Part shown: one piece after another, positions 13,181-29,611 of the stretch
Layout: each line of letters starts with the position of its first letter
Numbering within the stretch: position 1 is the stretch's first letter
From: Glycine soja
Lineage: Eukaryota > Streptophyta > Magnoliopsida > Fabales > Fabaceae
Length of the DNA stretch: 64,000 nt
Assembly: GCF_004193775.1 (NCBI RefSeq)
Contig: NC_041009.1
Coordinates: 43,889,534-43,953,533 of the forward strand
Direction: 5' to 3'
Made by a program: the position numbers and the translations under genes
Notes under the pieces: generated by a model
Databases searched by the model: none
Told to the model about the DNA's origin: nothing
The model's input: only the letters and a program-made list of their open reading frames with translations

Positions 13181-15660
13181 GAGTCTTTTAACCACATGTA
13201 CATTAGACTTTAAACATTACTTTATTTATAAATACAAAACTTTACACATAAAGAAATAATTAATTTCAGTTTTTCACTCATAATATATATGATGTGTCTA
13301 AAAAATTAACATGGTTTCTGTTAAAAGTAAACTAGTAAACTTTAGAGATATTAGTAATACATATTATACACGGGAGTCATATATCTAGAAATATTTTACT
13401 CAATAATATTATTCTGATGAAAATGTCTGTACGTACTGTACACGTATAATTTTCTCAAAAGATTTTTTTTTCTTTTTTATTTTTTGAACACAAAATTCAA
13501 GGAGGCGTAAAATTTTCTCAAAAGAAAATGTGGTTTTTTTTCTTTATAGTTTTTGAACACAAAATTCAAGGAGAAAGAAAATGGCTGGCGTATAGTTCAA
13601 TCTTAAAGGAAGAAAAAGAATGAAATTCCAACGAAAAGCGCGTAAATGCCAATTGTTGTTTGTTGCTGTTAAAAGCACAAAACAACACAACACTTGTTGT
13701 ATACACGCTTTCTCTTTGGGTTCTACCTTTTTTTCTTGTATCCTATGGCTCTGAACGCACACTTCACTCTTATATTTGATGATCCAAATTTAACGTCATC
13801 TCAACAACTTTGTTTTTATAAAAATAAAACACAATTTTGTTTTGACCACTCCGTCACATGTTTTTCCGTGTGCCCTGACATGGCGATGATCAAGCAAATC
13901 TTGATTTGTTTCTGAGTCAATCAATAGATAGATAAACACTTGACCTGTTCAAGTTACCACGAGTACTCAGAATTTTCAAATAAAAATATTTATTGATATT
14001 TTATAATTTTCCTTTATTAATATTAATACTCTTGAAAAACCCTAAGAAAATGGTAAAAAGTAAAGGAGAAACTGAATCAGAAAAAATTTGGATATTAGAC
14101 TTGATACTCTAGTTATTAATTTTACTCATTAAGCTACCCTTAATTCATAATTAATTTATCAAATTTATTTTTACAATTATCTTGTTTGATTATTTGATTT
14201 TTTACATGTATTTAACTTAAAAAAACAAACATGTTCAAAACATAGACGATTTTTTCTTCTTTTCTCGTTACCATATCAATTTTCAAAACAACGTACAAAA
14301 TTATGTTATGCACATGTTATAATTTTGTTGAATTGGGTAAATAGAAAAAAATTGGTCACCACTATTTGAAATTGAGAAAGTTTAGGTTGGTATGCTGAAT
14401 ACATTTTGCGTTATAAGTAATTAATATGTAGGGTGTATGTCTTATCCATGATCCATTCCCGCTGGCTTTGGATTAATTTTATTTCCTTCTAAAAAAAATA
14501 ATAAAATATTTTTTCCCAAATTTTAAATGCAAAAAAAAAAACAAATAGGCATTATATCATTCAGTATATATTTAGGAGATTTAGTTCATTAGTTAAAAAA
14601 ATTACGTGAATTATTGTAAATTATTCTTGATATTTATTTTTTATTCAATCAAAATATCATTCAATACATGACAAAAAAACCATGTAATTTATATACATTA
14701 TGCACACAAAAATTAGTAAAAAAAATCACATGATCCCAAAATCAAAACCTTGGATATGGAAAAGGCTAAAATCTAAATGTTCATGTTTTTCTCTTTGATG
14801 AAGCATATGAGTGGTGGTGAAGATCTAATGTGGAAAAAGATGGCAATCTTATTGTTATTTTTTCTATTTTTTGTTTGTTTAAATGCATATGATGCATTAA
14901 TTAGGTGTATGGGATGACTAGAAGAATAATGTACCATTGATGCATTTCTAAACAAAATTTAGATTGATATACATTTTTCTCTCGAGAAAATCCTAATTAA
15001 AACGGATCAAATATTAAATATGAATATTTTTATCATAGATTAATTTTCTTAAATTTATGATTTTAACATAATGATATAAAATTCTGTTATACCTTAAAAA
15101 AATAATTTATTTATCAGAAAATTCTGTGTTTGATTTTTCTTTTGTACAAAATTTATCTGACTCACTTACGGTGAGCAGAATTAACCTATAAATCGTGTTG
15201 GCAATATTTGAATTTGGTGCAGTCTTTCATTCGGTCATTAGCAGCTGCCAAGGAAGCTTCTCTATCTTTCTTGTGACCGGTTGCTTCCTGTGAAACCCAA
15301 GACTTCCAACTTTTCACTCGTTAACATATATGAAACAGTTGACCAATTATATACCTTTTTTGTTGTTTATTTTCACTAATCTTTTTTATCACATTTATTT
15401 TCCATTAATATATTACTTACCCATAAAGTTTCTCCAAAATAGGTATAGGTATCATCTCAGTCGTCATCATTCAATTTTTTTTCTCTTTTATTTGCCAACA
15501 TTAATGTTCTACAATCATCCATTCATATAAAGTATGTGAATGAACTCCACCTTATGTACTACTAGCATTTATCCCTTTTTTTTTTTTATACATTCTTTCT
15601 CTTTCACCCTCTTTCAAGGCTCCACTTTTATAATTCCTTGTAATTTCTTCATCAAAGTAT
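13181..15660. other. Intergenic, upstream of the protein kinase
   Basis: AT-rich, with a local tandem duplication at 13446-13574. Two overlapping frames at 13544-13915 on opposite strands have no family signature. The last few hundred bases are presumably the promoter of the kinase gene. Confidence 0.45.
13446..13574. repeat. Imperfect ~62 bp tandem duplication
   Basis: The order 'TTTTCTCAAAAGA - T-rich tract - TTTTTGAACACAAAATTCAA - ggag' occurs at about 13451-13503 and again at about 13512-13574. The difference lies mainly in the T-rich tract. Confidence 0.7.
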
Positions 15661-15988
15661 CAAACTTGTCTTCTCTCTCTCTCCTTTTACTTCCTCTGCA
15701 TATATGATATATTCTTCCAAAATCCTCATCTAAGGGTTAATTTTGTTCCGGACAAGTTTTTATTATTATTATTATTATTTTTTAAATTTCAGAATGATTT
15801 ACTTATAGGTTTCTGATCCAAGGTTTAAGATGTTATAGTTTCCTTGAATTCTCATCTGGGTTCAACCTGTTTGATGTTTTGACTGAATCAGTTTGAAATA
15901 GTGGTGATTATCTGATACCAAACATAAAAGATTCAGCTCTTTTTCTTGTTTCTTTGTCACAAGACTTGGATTTTGAGAATCTGGAGAC
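15590..15988 (+). promoter_or_regulatory. CPK: Probable core promoter and leader of the kinase gene
   Basis: A pyrimidine-rich 'Y patch' (tcttctctctctctcc, near 15670) follows an AT-rich zone, and about 320 bp of AT-rich leader precedes the ATG at 15989. The transcription start and any leader intron cannot be fixed from sequence alone. Confidence 0.3.
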
Positions 15989-20788
<4,800 letters not shown>

Positions 20789-23700
20789 ATCACACCATCT
20801 AACCAGTCTGAGGGCCTGGTATCCAAAACCCCTCTAGAGAAAAGGTTTATACCTCTGAGAAGTACTTCCAAACAGTTTGTATCACTCATAGGCATGTAAA
20901 GCTTCTATTTAGAATGTTTTTGAGTTACTATGCTCCTCATGACTGTTAGTCAACTCCCTTTTTTTCATTTCTGGGACCTTTTTTTGCTTTTCACTGAGAT
21001 TCCATTTCCGAGTCCTCTTTGAATTTGTTTTGGACACAAAGTATAAACTCACATAGAAAAAGGTGATATCTCAATAAGATTATACAAGTTTTTGCGCTTG
21101 AAATTTGTGTGAAGTTTTCATGCTACAAAGAGAGTGGTTTAGTGGTCAAATCAAACCTTGTTTAGTTAAACCACATTATCTGATGACAACCCCATTATGG
21201 CACAGCAAGATTGATTGGAGTTAACAGGATTGGATTCTGACCATGACAATGCCTTCTCATTTTCCTTGTATGAACATTGAAAGTGAGATTGTGCTTGCAT
21301 AATGCTTAGTACATCTAAGCGACAATAAACCTGGAAAAGACAGAGAGTGAAAATCCAATACCTATTCAATCCATCGTGAATCAGCAAGAAGAAAGAAAAC
21401 ATTTTTTTTGCAACTACATCCATATCAAATCGTCAATTTACAGTTTTGCCTCTTTTTTCTTAATTCATTAAATTGAAGATACCTTTTCCTTTACCGAGTA
21501 TTTCAAAGTCATATTTTAAAAATAATCGAACGTTTGAGCTGAATTGTTCTTTTAAATTATAAATTTTTATTCTCAATTCAGGTTTTAAAACTTAGACCGT
21601 ATCTCTCTCTTTTCAATTTGAATTTTCATTTTATTTTAGCGGTTTTGGTTTAAATGATTCTAGGTTGGGAATGGCAGAATACGTCTATCAGCCTTCATAA
21701 GATTTGTTTTCCATGATTTTATCATATTCAAATCACTTGAATCCTTGTGTATTAGTCACAGGTGTGGTTGAAAATATTTGGAGTCTGATTCTCCGCGCAA
21801 GTTGTAAAAAAGAAGTGAAAGAAACAAACTCAAATAGTTCAATCAATTTAATTAAAATGCATTTATCAATGTAAATGTTTTTTTTTGGGTTATATTATCA
21901 TCCAATAACATATTCCAATGGATAGTAATATTGTTGAATTTTGTAATAATTAGTTTACAAATCATATCTAGAATGATTTCTAATTAAAAGCAGAAAAATC
22001 TTATCACGTGTCAAAATTAATCTATAGCTCAATTATGCCTGCCATGAATTTCATGTTTCTTTTTCATCTAAAACATCATGAATTTGGTTCATGATCTTCT
22101 CAAACTGTAATCCTCGATCCTGTTTAAATTAAAAAAAAAAAAAAACTAAAGAAACAATATAATGTCAAGGAGCTTGAAACATCCTTGCAAAACCTTGCAT
22201 AGAATGCAAGTATAATTTTAGGAGTGTTTATAAGTTGAATTGGGTTAGATATTAAATTTGTTATTCAATTTGATGAAATTTTTATGAATTGAATTGAATT
22301 TGTATAATTTTATTAATAAACTCAAATCAAATTAACCTAATCATAAATGGATTGAGTTATCTTGGGTTAGTTGAGCCTAAAAAAATTTAAACTATTTAAT
22401 ATTAATTTAACATGAGAAAACATAGATTTTTATGATAATAAGTCATATTAAAAAATTATAGGTTTTTGTATTTAATAATTTAATTTATATTATATATATA
22501 TATATATATAAATTAAACTTAATTAAAAGCTACGGGTTGAATCAGGTCATAAATTAAAAAAACAGAACTTGTTACCCAGCTTGCATTAAACAAATTTGAA
22601 AGAATTGAGTTGAATATGATCCAAACTCTCAAAAAGAACCAAACTAATTAATAATTTTTTATGAGTTTAGGTTCGCGGGTTGTTCATAATTGGAAAGACA
22701 ACCTCTAATTTAGTCCATGCAAGTTCTGATCTATAATATTTGCAAAAGTTTTACTATGATACATTGCTCTTATTTTATATTTTGTGATATTTAAGCAACT
22801 CTTCACTTAACTCTAAAATAAAAGTTTACTAAATGATTATATGTATATGAAGTTTACCAAATGAGTCTCACAAATATTTTATATCTTCATATGTCACTAA
22901 TATTTGTTTTATTTCAACTTGAAATTATTAACTCCTTTATATTTAAAGTTTATGACGAAGTTTTTATGAAATGTTTTTGAAAAATAGAAAGAAAGAAAAC
23001 AAACATCAGACTTCGAGAAATAGTTGAAGAAAGTACCAAAATTAACGTTTATTGCTGCAAATTATACAGTTGGGCATATTTCACTTGGTTAGAAAGTAGC
23101 AACATTGCCTAAGTAAGAAGAGACGATTCCTGGACAAAAAGAAAATAATGAAACGGTTCTTAAACTTTGCCTGTCACGTCACACTATTCCAGTGGTGATA
23201 CTTTAATGTGGTACTATTACCTAATTGTACAAGAGCGTTTGATTTTTCTTTGACTATAATATCATCATCATAATAATGATAATAATTAGTTTTTTAATAG
23301 AAGTATATCCTGACGAAGAATCAAACCGAGTCACTAAAAAACAAGTTTTAATTGATCTTCATCGAGTTGGTTGGAAAAAACTAATGTGGAGGTTGCAAAT
23401 TGCAATACGTGTGATTTGAATCAGACATAGTCATGTAATGTCCGTATAAGGATTTGTTTCAAGATTATCGAGAATGATCCTGAAACGACAACAATGTTTA
23501 CAGAATAATGGAATACTGGTTAGAGAGCAAAGGATTTGTTTCAAGATAATCTCACGAAAGCATATTTATTTGTTACAAATTGACCAACAAGATAATAACA
23601 CAAATGATAATAATGTGTTATTTAATAAATGATTTATAATTTAAATTATGATTAATGTTTGGATATAAAATAAATTATATTAAAAATAAAATATTCAACT

Positions 23701-24328
23701 TCTATCCATTCGTCTAAGATTTATTATCGTTTCTAGCAAAAATTATTTGGTATCAATAAATTTTTACCATGATAAAAAAATATTACAAATTGTTAACCAC
23801 TTGCCCGCATAATAAGTAATAATTAATGAGTTTAATTTTTATTATTCTCATTATGATCGACAAATAAAAAATTATTATATTATTATAAATTATAGCATAA
23901 TTATTGTAAAAATCTATCAAATTAACTTACATAACAATTATTATTATAGTGTTATAAAAAAATACTTCGCACTATTAGTACACATTTATTATTATTATAT
24001 ATATGTATATTGAACGTTTGGTTGTACTTGCACGTCAAGAGACAATTACAAAATACATCAAAAGAAAGTAAAGACTTGAGTTACTTTAGAACCAAAATGA
24101 ACAGATCTATCATTAATTCCAAAGTATATTCAAAGCATGTGCATACGAAGAATAAAATATTTAAAACTGAACATTCAAATAATAAAATCATTCACCATTC
24201 TAACACTTGTCTCAACATTTATTCTTTGATCATGTTGAGAAATTTATATATGTTCTATCATTCGTTATTATTTGTCTATTGTAGTCATGTTTTAATTGAT
24301 TGTTGTTATCCTAACCTAGCCTCGTAAT
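20789..24328. other. Intergenic between convergent kinase and eIF1 genes
   Basis: The first ~300 bp is probably the kinase 3' UTR. The rest is AT-rich with a short (TA)n (22487-22511) and repeated 'aattgaattg...' phrases (22230-22680). No frame with coding character was found; the frame at 21166-21423 (minus) and the one at 24010-24327 (plus) have no recognisable domain. Confidence 0.5.
22487..22511. repeat. (TA)n microsatellite
   Basis: A short run of TA units in AT-rich intergenic DNA. Confidence 0.85.
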
Positions 24329-24967
24329 TACGACCATTGAGACACTGAATTGAATCACAATTGTAGCTAAATAAGCTCAAAACAAAAACACACCACCATC
24401 TTCTAAAAACCAAATCATAAATTCTTGTGTAAATTTGCTTAGAGCATGCATTCAAGCTCAACAACAACATCCATGAAATCCGATCACTCATCAAACGGAG
24501 AAAAATCCAAACTTCAGGACTCACAACCCCACCAACAACAATTTCAAATTATAGCACTAGCAAGCCACTACTACAACATAAAAAAGACCGATGAGTTACT
24601 TTTTTATTGGTGTAATTTAAGTTACAGTTTTGATGGTCGATTGGTTATCTAGTCAAGGAAAAACAGTGCCAACCATTGAGACATTGAACTGAATCATATT
24701 GCAGCAAAATCAGCTAAAAGTAAAAACATAGTAGAAAAGGTTCCACCATCTTCTGAAAAACCAAATCATCATTTATTATATTCAACTTGCTCTTGAGCAA
24801 TTCAAGTTCACTAACAACATCCATGAAATCCAATCATTAAAAATTGGAAAACCAAACCAAACTTATTCCAACACCACTCATCAAACAAAAGAAACAATCC
24901 AAACTTTTCAAAACTCAACAACTTCAAATTACTACTACTACTACCACAACATAAACAAGACCAATCG
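24329..24967 (-). repeat. Duplicated eIF1 3' flank (two ~300 bp copies)
   Basis: Copies at about 24329-24605 and 24665-24967 share, in the same order: ACCATTGAGACA.TGAA.TGAATCA, CACCATCTTCT.AAAAACCAAATCAT, AACAACATCCATGAAATCC, CACTCATCAAAC, ATCCAAACTT, CAAATTA.., and CTAC.ACAACATAAA.AAGACC. The inner copy abuts the eIF1 stop codon and so is probably its 3' UTR; the outer copy is a diverged tandem duplicate. Confidence 0.8.
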
Positions 24968-24972
24968 TTAAA

Positions 24973-25311
24973 TCAAAAACCATGAATCTTGACCTGGTCC
25001 TTCCGGACAAGACCGGCCTGAACGAGGAAATGGGATACGTTCTTGCGCTGGTCGCCTTGGAGTTGGATAATCTTGCCAAGCTCCTTGTCCTGCACCACAG
25101 TCCCGTTGCAGCAGAAGTCCTTCTTGAGGTCCTTGAGGATCTTCTCGTAGCTGAACTCCTTCTTCAGCCCTTGCACTGTTGTCAGACTCTTCTTTCCATT
25201 CCTCTGCTGAATTCGTATGTGCACATACTCCTTTGCCCCGGGGGCATCTGATTCTCTCGCCTCGGCAAACGGGTCGAATGCGCTGGGGACCTGGATTTCC
25301 AAATCAACCAT
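24973..25311 (-). CDS. SUI1: Eukaryotic translation initiation factor 1 (SUI1)
   Basis: Small factor, 112 aa, that binds the 40S subunit near the P site and enforces AUG selection during scanning. The coding region is one exon. The N-terminal tail MVDLEIQVPSAFDPFAEA is typical of plant eIF1. The SUI1 domain (~30-110) shows EYVHIRIQQRNGKKSLTTVQ, FCCNGTVVQD, LQGDQRKNVS and a C-terminal KIHGF, all diagnostic. Length equals the usual 112-113 aa. The start at 25311 is preferred over the longer frame because the upstream residues lack conservation and are interrupted by an acceptor (CAG) ending the leader intron at 25359. Unusual for the region, the exon uses many G/C-ending codons, which suits a highly expressed gene. 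Confidence 0.97.
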   Translation of the reverse strand: MVDLEIQVPSAFDPFAEARESDAPGAKEYVHIRIQQRNGKKSLTTVQGLKKEFSYEKILKDLKKDFCCNGTVVQDKELGKIIQLQGDQRKNVSHFLVQAGLVRKDQVKIHGF

Positions 25312-25358
25312 GTACTTTGCTTGTTGGAGACTTGGGAACAAGTAACACGGATAGCTTC

Positions 25359-26317
25359 TGCAAAACATGCCAATTTTAGAATACAACAAGAAATCAAGAT
25401 TTCATAAATTGACTCTAGTCAACAACCATATTGGGCCAAGATATAAGGTTGGTTGGGAGATTAAGAAAGAAAAAAAAAGCGAGAAAGATTGCTCCATTCT
25501 TTCTGCTAACAAAAATTAATAAAGCAGCTAATAATTAACATTTACTGATAAAAAAAATGGTATTCGGAATCATGCATCAAACTTAACACTCTCCTATCAG
25601 GATTAGAGTTTCATTTCGGTATCTGAAGTAATCACGTAACCTTAATTTTCTAGATTACCAGTGTGAACTCCAATTTTGATTGAAAAAAGCACCAAAAAAC
25701 ACCTAGGAATAGAAGCGGTATCTAAGTTCTATCCATAAATATAATTTATTCATATTTGTTGTAAGAAATTATTATCATATTCACAAATTATAACTTAATG
25801 ATGATGGCCAATCATCAAATACCCGGAATCAGGAATCAATGGGAAGGTGTAATTTGGTAATTCCTAATTGATCCATACAAAAAACAAAAAATCAAAACCA
25901 AAACCTTAACAAGAAAATAAAAAATGTCGAGGGACCTAACTCAGTGGATGATTAGGTGCATGAGTTAATGAGTTATTGTAGAAAACAGAAAATAAAAAGT
26001 TCACTGTTTTTGTTATGGTATACTAAAATCACTAACAAAATCCCATACTTTTTACACCTAAGAAATAAATCATAAGCAGATTCACGATCCACAAACAAAA
26101 CCTTAACAAAATTAATCTACGAACTCACAAAACCATCTAATATCTATCTATCATTTAAATAAACAAGACATAACAACATAGTAAAACATAGTTCATTAAA
26201 CGTATTTCAAACTACTTAAAACACACGACCACCGTTTAACACAAAACAGAAGCATAAATCACCAAAGATCACAACCAAATCCTAAGAAACAAGAACCAAA
26301 AGGAGAGAGAAACGAAC
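25359..26317 (-). other. SUI1: Leader (5' UTR) intron of eIF1
   Basis: On the minus strand a donor GCAG|GTTCG (exon edge 26318) and an acceptor TTTTGCAG|AAGC (exon edge 25358) bound a 959 bp AT-rich intron. A short leader exon lies at about 26318-26400. Long leader introns are common in highly expressed plant housekeeping genes and often raise expression. This is splice-site prediction without transcript evidence. Confidence 0.6.
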
Positions 26318-26407
26318 CTGCAGGAAGAGAAAGAAAGATGCTTCGAGAGACTTGGGAAGCAAACAAGAAAGATATGTATGAAGAACGTGAAGATGGGTTT
26401 ACGCATG

Positions 26408-26427
26408 TATATATATATATATATATT
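26408..26427 (-). promoter_or_regulatory. SUI1: (TA)n tract acting as probable eIF1 TATA region
   Basis: Ten TA units lie about 30-90 bp upstream of the predicted leader exon, and no other TATA-like element is in range. The tract is both a microsatellite and the best core-promoter candidate. Confidence 0.45.
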
Positions 26428-26501
26428 AGTGCGTGGGGCAGAGCCGGTGCAAGTGTGTGAGGGCCGCAAGTTTTTGAACGGCCGAGATGACTTGGAGGAT
26501 A

Positions 26502-26507
26502 CACGTG
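26502..26507. promoter_or_regulatory. G-box core (CACGTG) upstream of eIF1
   Basis: ACACGTGG lies about 75-90 bp upstream of the TATA tract in an unusually GC-balanced promoter region (26430-26730). It is a candidate bZIP/bHLH site. Confidence 0.35.
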
Positions 26508-26729
26508 GACGGCGATTAAGTGATTTGCGCTGACGTGCGGAAAATCGGGAGGTGCTTTTGGGTGAGAAGATAAGAGGATCCTATTCTTATTCCGGATAAG
26601 AATATGGCACACGCGTGCCTGCGATTGCGTACATTGAACGCGGAAGTGGTGAGTGACAGGGGAAAGTGCATCCAAACAGGTAATAATATTTGGAGAGCGC
26701 GAAGTGGGGCCCATAGAGTGAAGGGAATG

Positions 26730-29611
26730 GTAGAGAAAGATGCAGAAGAATCCAGAACGAGAAAAATGACATAATCGATTATTGTTAAATTAGTTAACTT
26801 TCCTTAAAGTCATTGGTTTGTTGATTCTGTCACCTCTCTGGTCAGATGCTGTGAACTGGCAGTTATTCTACGTCCATAGCCGTATTTGGAATTTGTGCGT
26901 TTCATTAGTGTTTGGTGTTACCCCTTTGATTAGAAGAAGAGATATGGACTAATTTGAAAGTGAAATAAAATCTAATTAAAATTTAATTTTGGATAATTTT
27001 TAAATGATTTAATCTTAATTTTAATATATTAATCATTTGTATTTAATTATTTGATTTGTGTAATATTATTTTACTAGTTCTTTAACATGTTTTGCTGATT
27101 TAAAGTGACTTTGATTGGTGTGAGAGAAAAAAAAATAAAAAATAGATGAAAGAGAATGAAAATATTGTTGAAACATTTATTGCGCCTACATAATTAAATA
27201 ATGAGAGTTTTGATAAAATATAGAATAAAGATATATAAATAATAACTAGTCTGAAGTTGTTCAATAAAAAAAAATGAAAAAGTTGAATTAAAGTAATTTA
27301 GTAGGCATAAAAATAAGTATTTTTACAATTCGAATTTTATTCATGTTGTCATTTTTTTAGAACAAAATCTTCTTTTTTTTACTTTATGATTCTACATTGA
27401 TCTTCAATTATTAAAAAAAAGGTACATAATCAATTATACCAAAATGCATAATGGAATATGCCCTTGCAAGAAAATGAATTTGACATAGGTGTTGTGTTAT
27501 AAAAAGATTCTTTGATTATGTTTTCAATATCATTCGATTATAGAAAGAAACACATTTGATTATGCTTAGCATACTCGAATATGTATGTAGCATAATAGAT
27601 TTTTAGTTTTTTAGGGTATATGTAGAATTAATTATCATTTTGATAGTTAGATTACAACAATCTATTTCATGTCACGAGATAAAGGACAGTTTCAAAAACA
27701 AATAAAAATAACATATCAAGTGTATAATTTTATCGTATCTGCTGTCATTTTTAAAGTGAAATTAAAATATGTGGGATTTTCATTTTTCGATAACATTCAT
27801 CCCTCATTTAACTCGTACTAAACATATATGAAAATCCCATTTTCTACTTATTTTATTGCATTGCATCCCTCATTTTCACCTTTCACTTTCACTACCGAAA
27901 AACATAGTTAGGATAATTAAGTCGTTAAAATATTCAATTAAAAGTTTTTTTTTATAATAATTAAAAGTTATGGAATAGTACATAGTTTTTTTTTAACAAA
28001 ATTACAGTAAAATTACATAGTTTTTATAGGAAAAGTAACATCAATTAAAATCTACGAGTATCCAATACTACAACTGTCTGCTAACCACAAAAGAGAGAGA
28101 GAGAGAGAGTAGGGAATGTGTTTAAAATTTCTATCACTATCAATCATTTCTAAGCTAATTTAGCTTCTCTGAAGATATGTCATTGAATTAATTGTCTTCC
28201 TTTATTTTAGTCATATATTTTTTCTCGTTTCACTCTCCCATTTCTCTTCTTAGAACATTTGATTCAAACATAATATAAAAATCATATTTAATACTATTTG
28301 TAATTAGTTGCTGGTATAAACAAATTTTATACTAAAAATATATCACAAGTAAACTAAAAAAATTACATTATTAATTGATTAAGTAATTCTATTAGATTAA
28401 CACGCTATAAGAAAGTTATGGTCCCAATATATTAAGTTATCACATAGTTTTTCCTTTATCAATTTGAAGAATTATGAAGGTCTAATTAAAGAATAAATAG
28501 GTTCCGATTAAGAAAAAATCATTCAATCATCGATAAGAGTCTATTAATCAAAAATCACCTATGAATTTAGATTTTATTAACTTTGTTTGATTAATTATTA
28601 TAACTTAATGTATTCCTAAAACTCTTTTAAAGTAATGTGTACTTCATAATTATCGATATTTTATAAAAATCTCTTAAAATTTCAACAAGTGGTCATGATT
28701 AAAAAAACTATCTTAATATTATATATTTCATTTAATATTTCTTAATGTATTACATTAAAAGTTAAAATAATTTTATTAAATTATGACTATTTCAATTACA
28801 ATTAAACTACTTAATCTTGAATCATTGTCTTCAGAATTTAATGGCCGACCAATTTAAAAACCCTTTTTCTAAATAAAGGGGAAGGACCCCTAACGTGGGA
28901 CACATTCTGATTTATTTTGTTCTCAGATCGGCATTTTTTTTTATAAGTTAGGCATAATGTCTTTGTAAGATAGTATTAAGTCACAAATTAAATTAATTGA
29001 GTATGATAAATATTATATAATTAATATAAATTAAAAATGATTTTTTTAATCAAATGGTTAATATTTTGCTCTATTTCTCTCAAAATTAATAATATAAACA
29101 TAACAAAAGATATTTTGGTCAATCTAACTTTCTAAAACTCATCAATCATGAAGCAAGCATCCCACCACACAACATGTATATTTGATGACACACCTCCAAA
29201 AGTAATAAAAAAAAAACTTCTAATGTAATTTATTATATAATTAGCTTTAAAAACTGAAGCAAGCACGATTTTTTAATTCCCTTAGTGCATGTTTACTTAT
29301 ACATTGCATCCACCCATATTTGTGTCATTCAGAAGCTGAGTATTAGAACCTACGCACACAAAAATACTTTGATTAAATACAAAAGAATAAAGACCTCAAT
29401 ACTATTTGACATCTTAAACTAGCAGAAATAGCAGGTTTTGGAGTTTCCTTTTTCTCCTCTATCAGGTAAGGTAATGCAAAATAATCCAAATATTTTTTAT
29501 TTTTTTAAAAAAAGCTCACAGATTGAATGTTAGGTTAATTGAGGGTGATGCCTTTAATACCATTTACAAAAAGAATTCAAACCAAGAACAAGGAGACAAA
29601 GCATAAAACTT
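26730..29611. other. Intergenic between eIF1 and AUG4, no gene supported
   Basis: AT-rich DNA with a short (GA)n run (28092-28109). No open frame of length or character. The last few hundred bases may contain the 3' flank of AUG4. Confidence 0.5.
28092..28109. repeat. (GA)n microsatellite
   Basis: Nine AG/GA units. Confidence 0.9.

Noticed and set aside
13544..13915. Overlapping frames on both strands
   Set aside because: No conserved motif, no splice partners, and placed over a local tandem duplication.
24010..24327. 105-residue plus-strand open frame
   Set aside because: AT-rich, Asn/Lys/Ser/Tyr-biased, no domain, begins with a non-ATG codon and runs antisense toward the eIF1 3' flank.
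25312..25389. N-terminal extension of eIF1 by 26 residues
   Set aside because: The extension crosses a leader-intron acceptor at 25359 and lacks conservation; eIF1 proteins start at the MVDLE methionine.
26259..26714. 151-residue minus-strand frame over the eIF1 promoter
   Set aside because: It runs through the (TA)n tract, leader exon and leader-intron donor of eIF1 and has no domain. It reflects the GC-balanced promoter.
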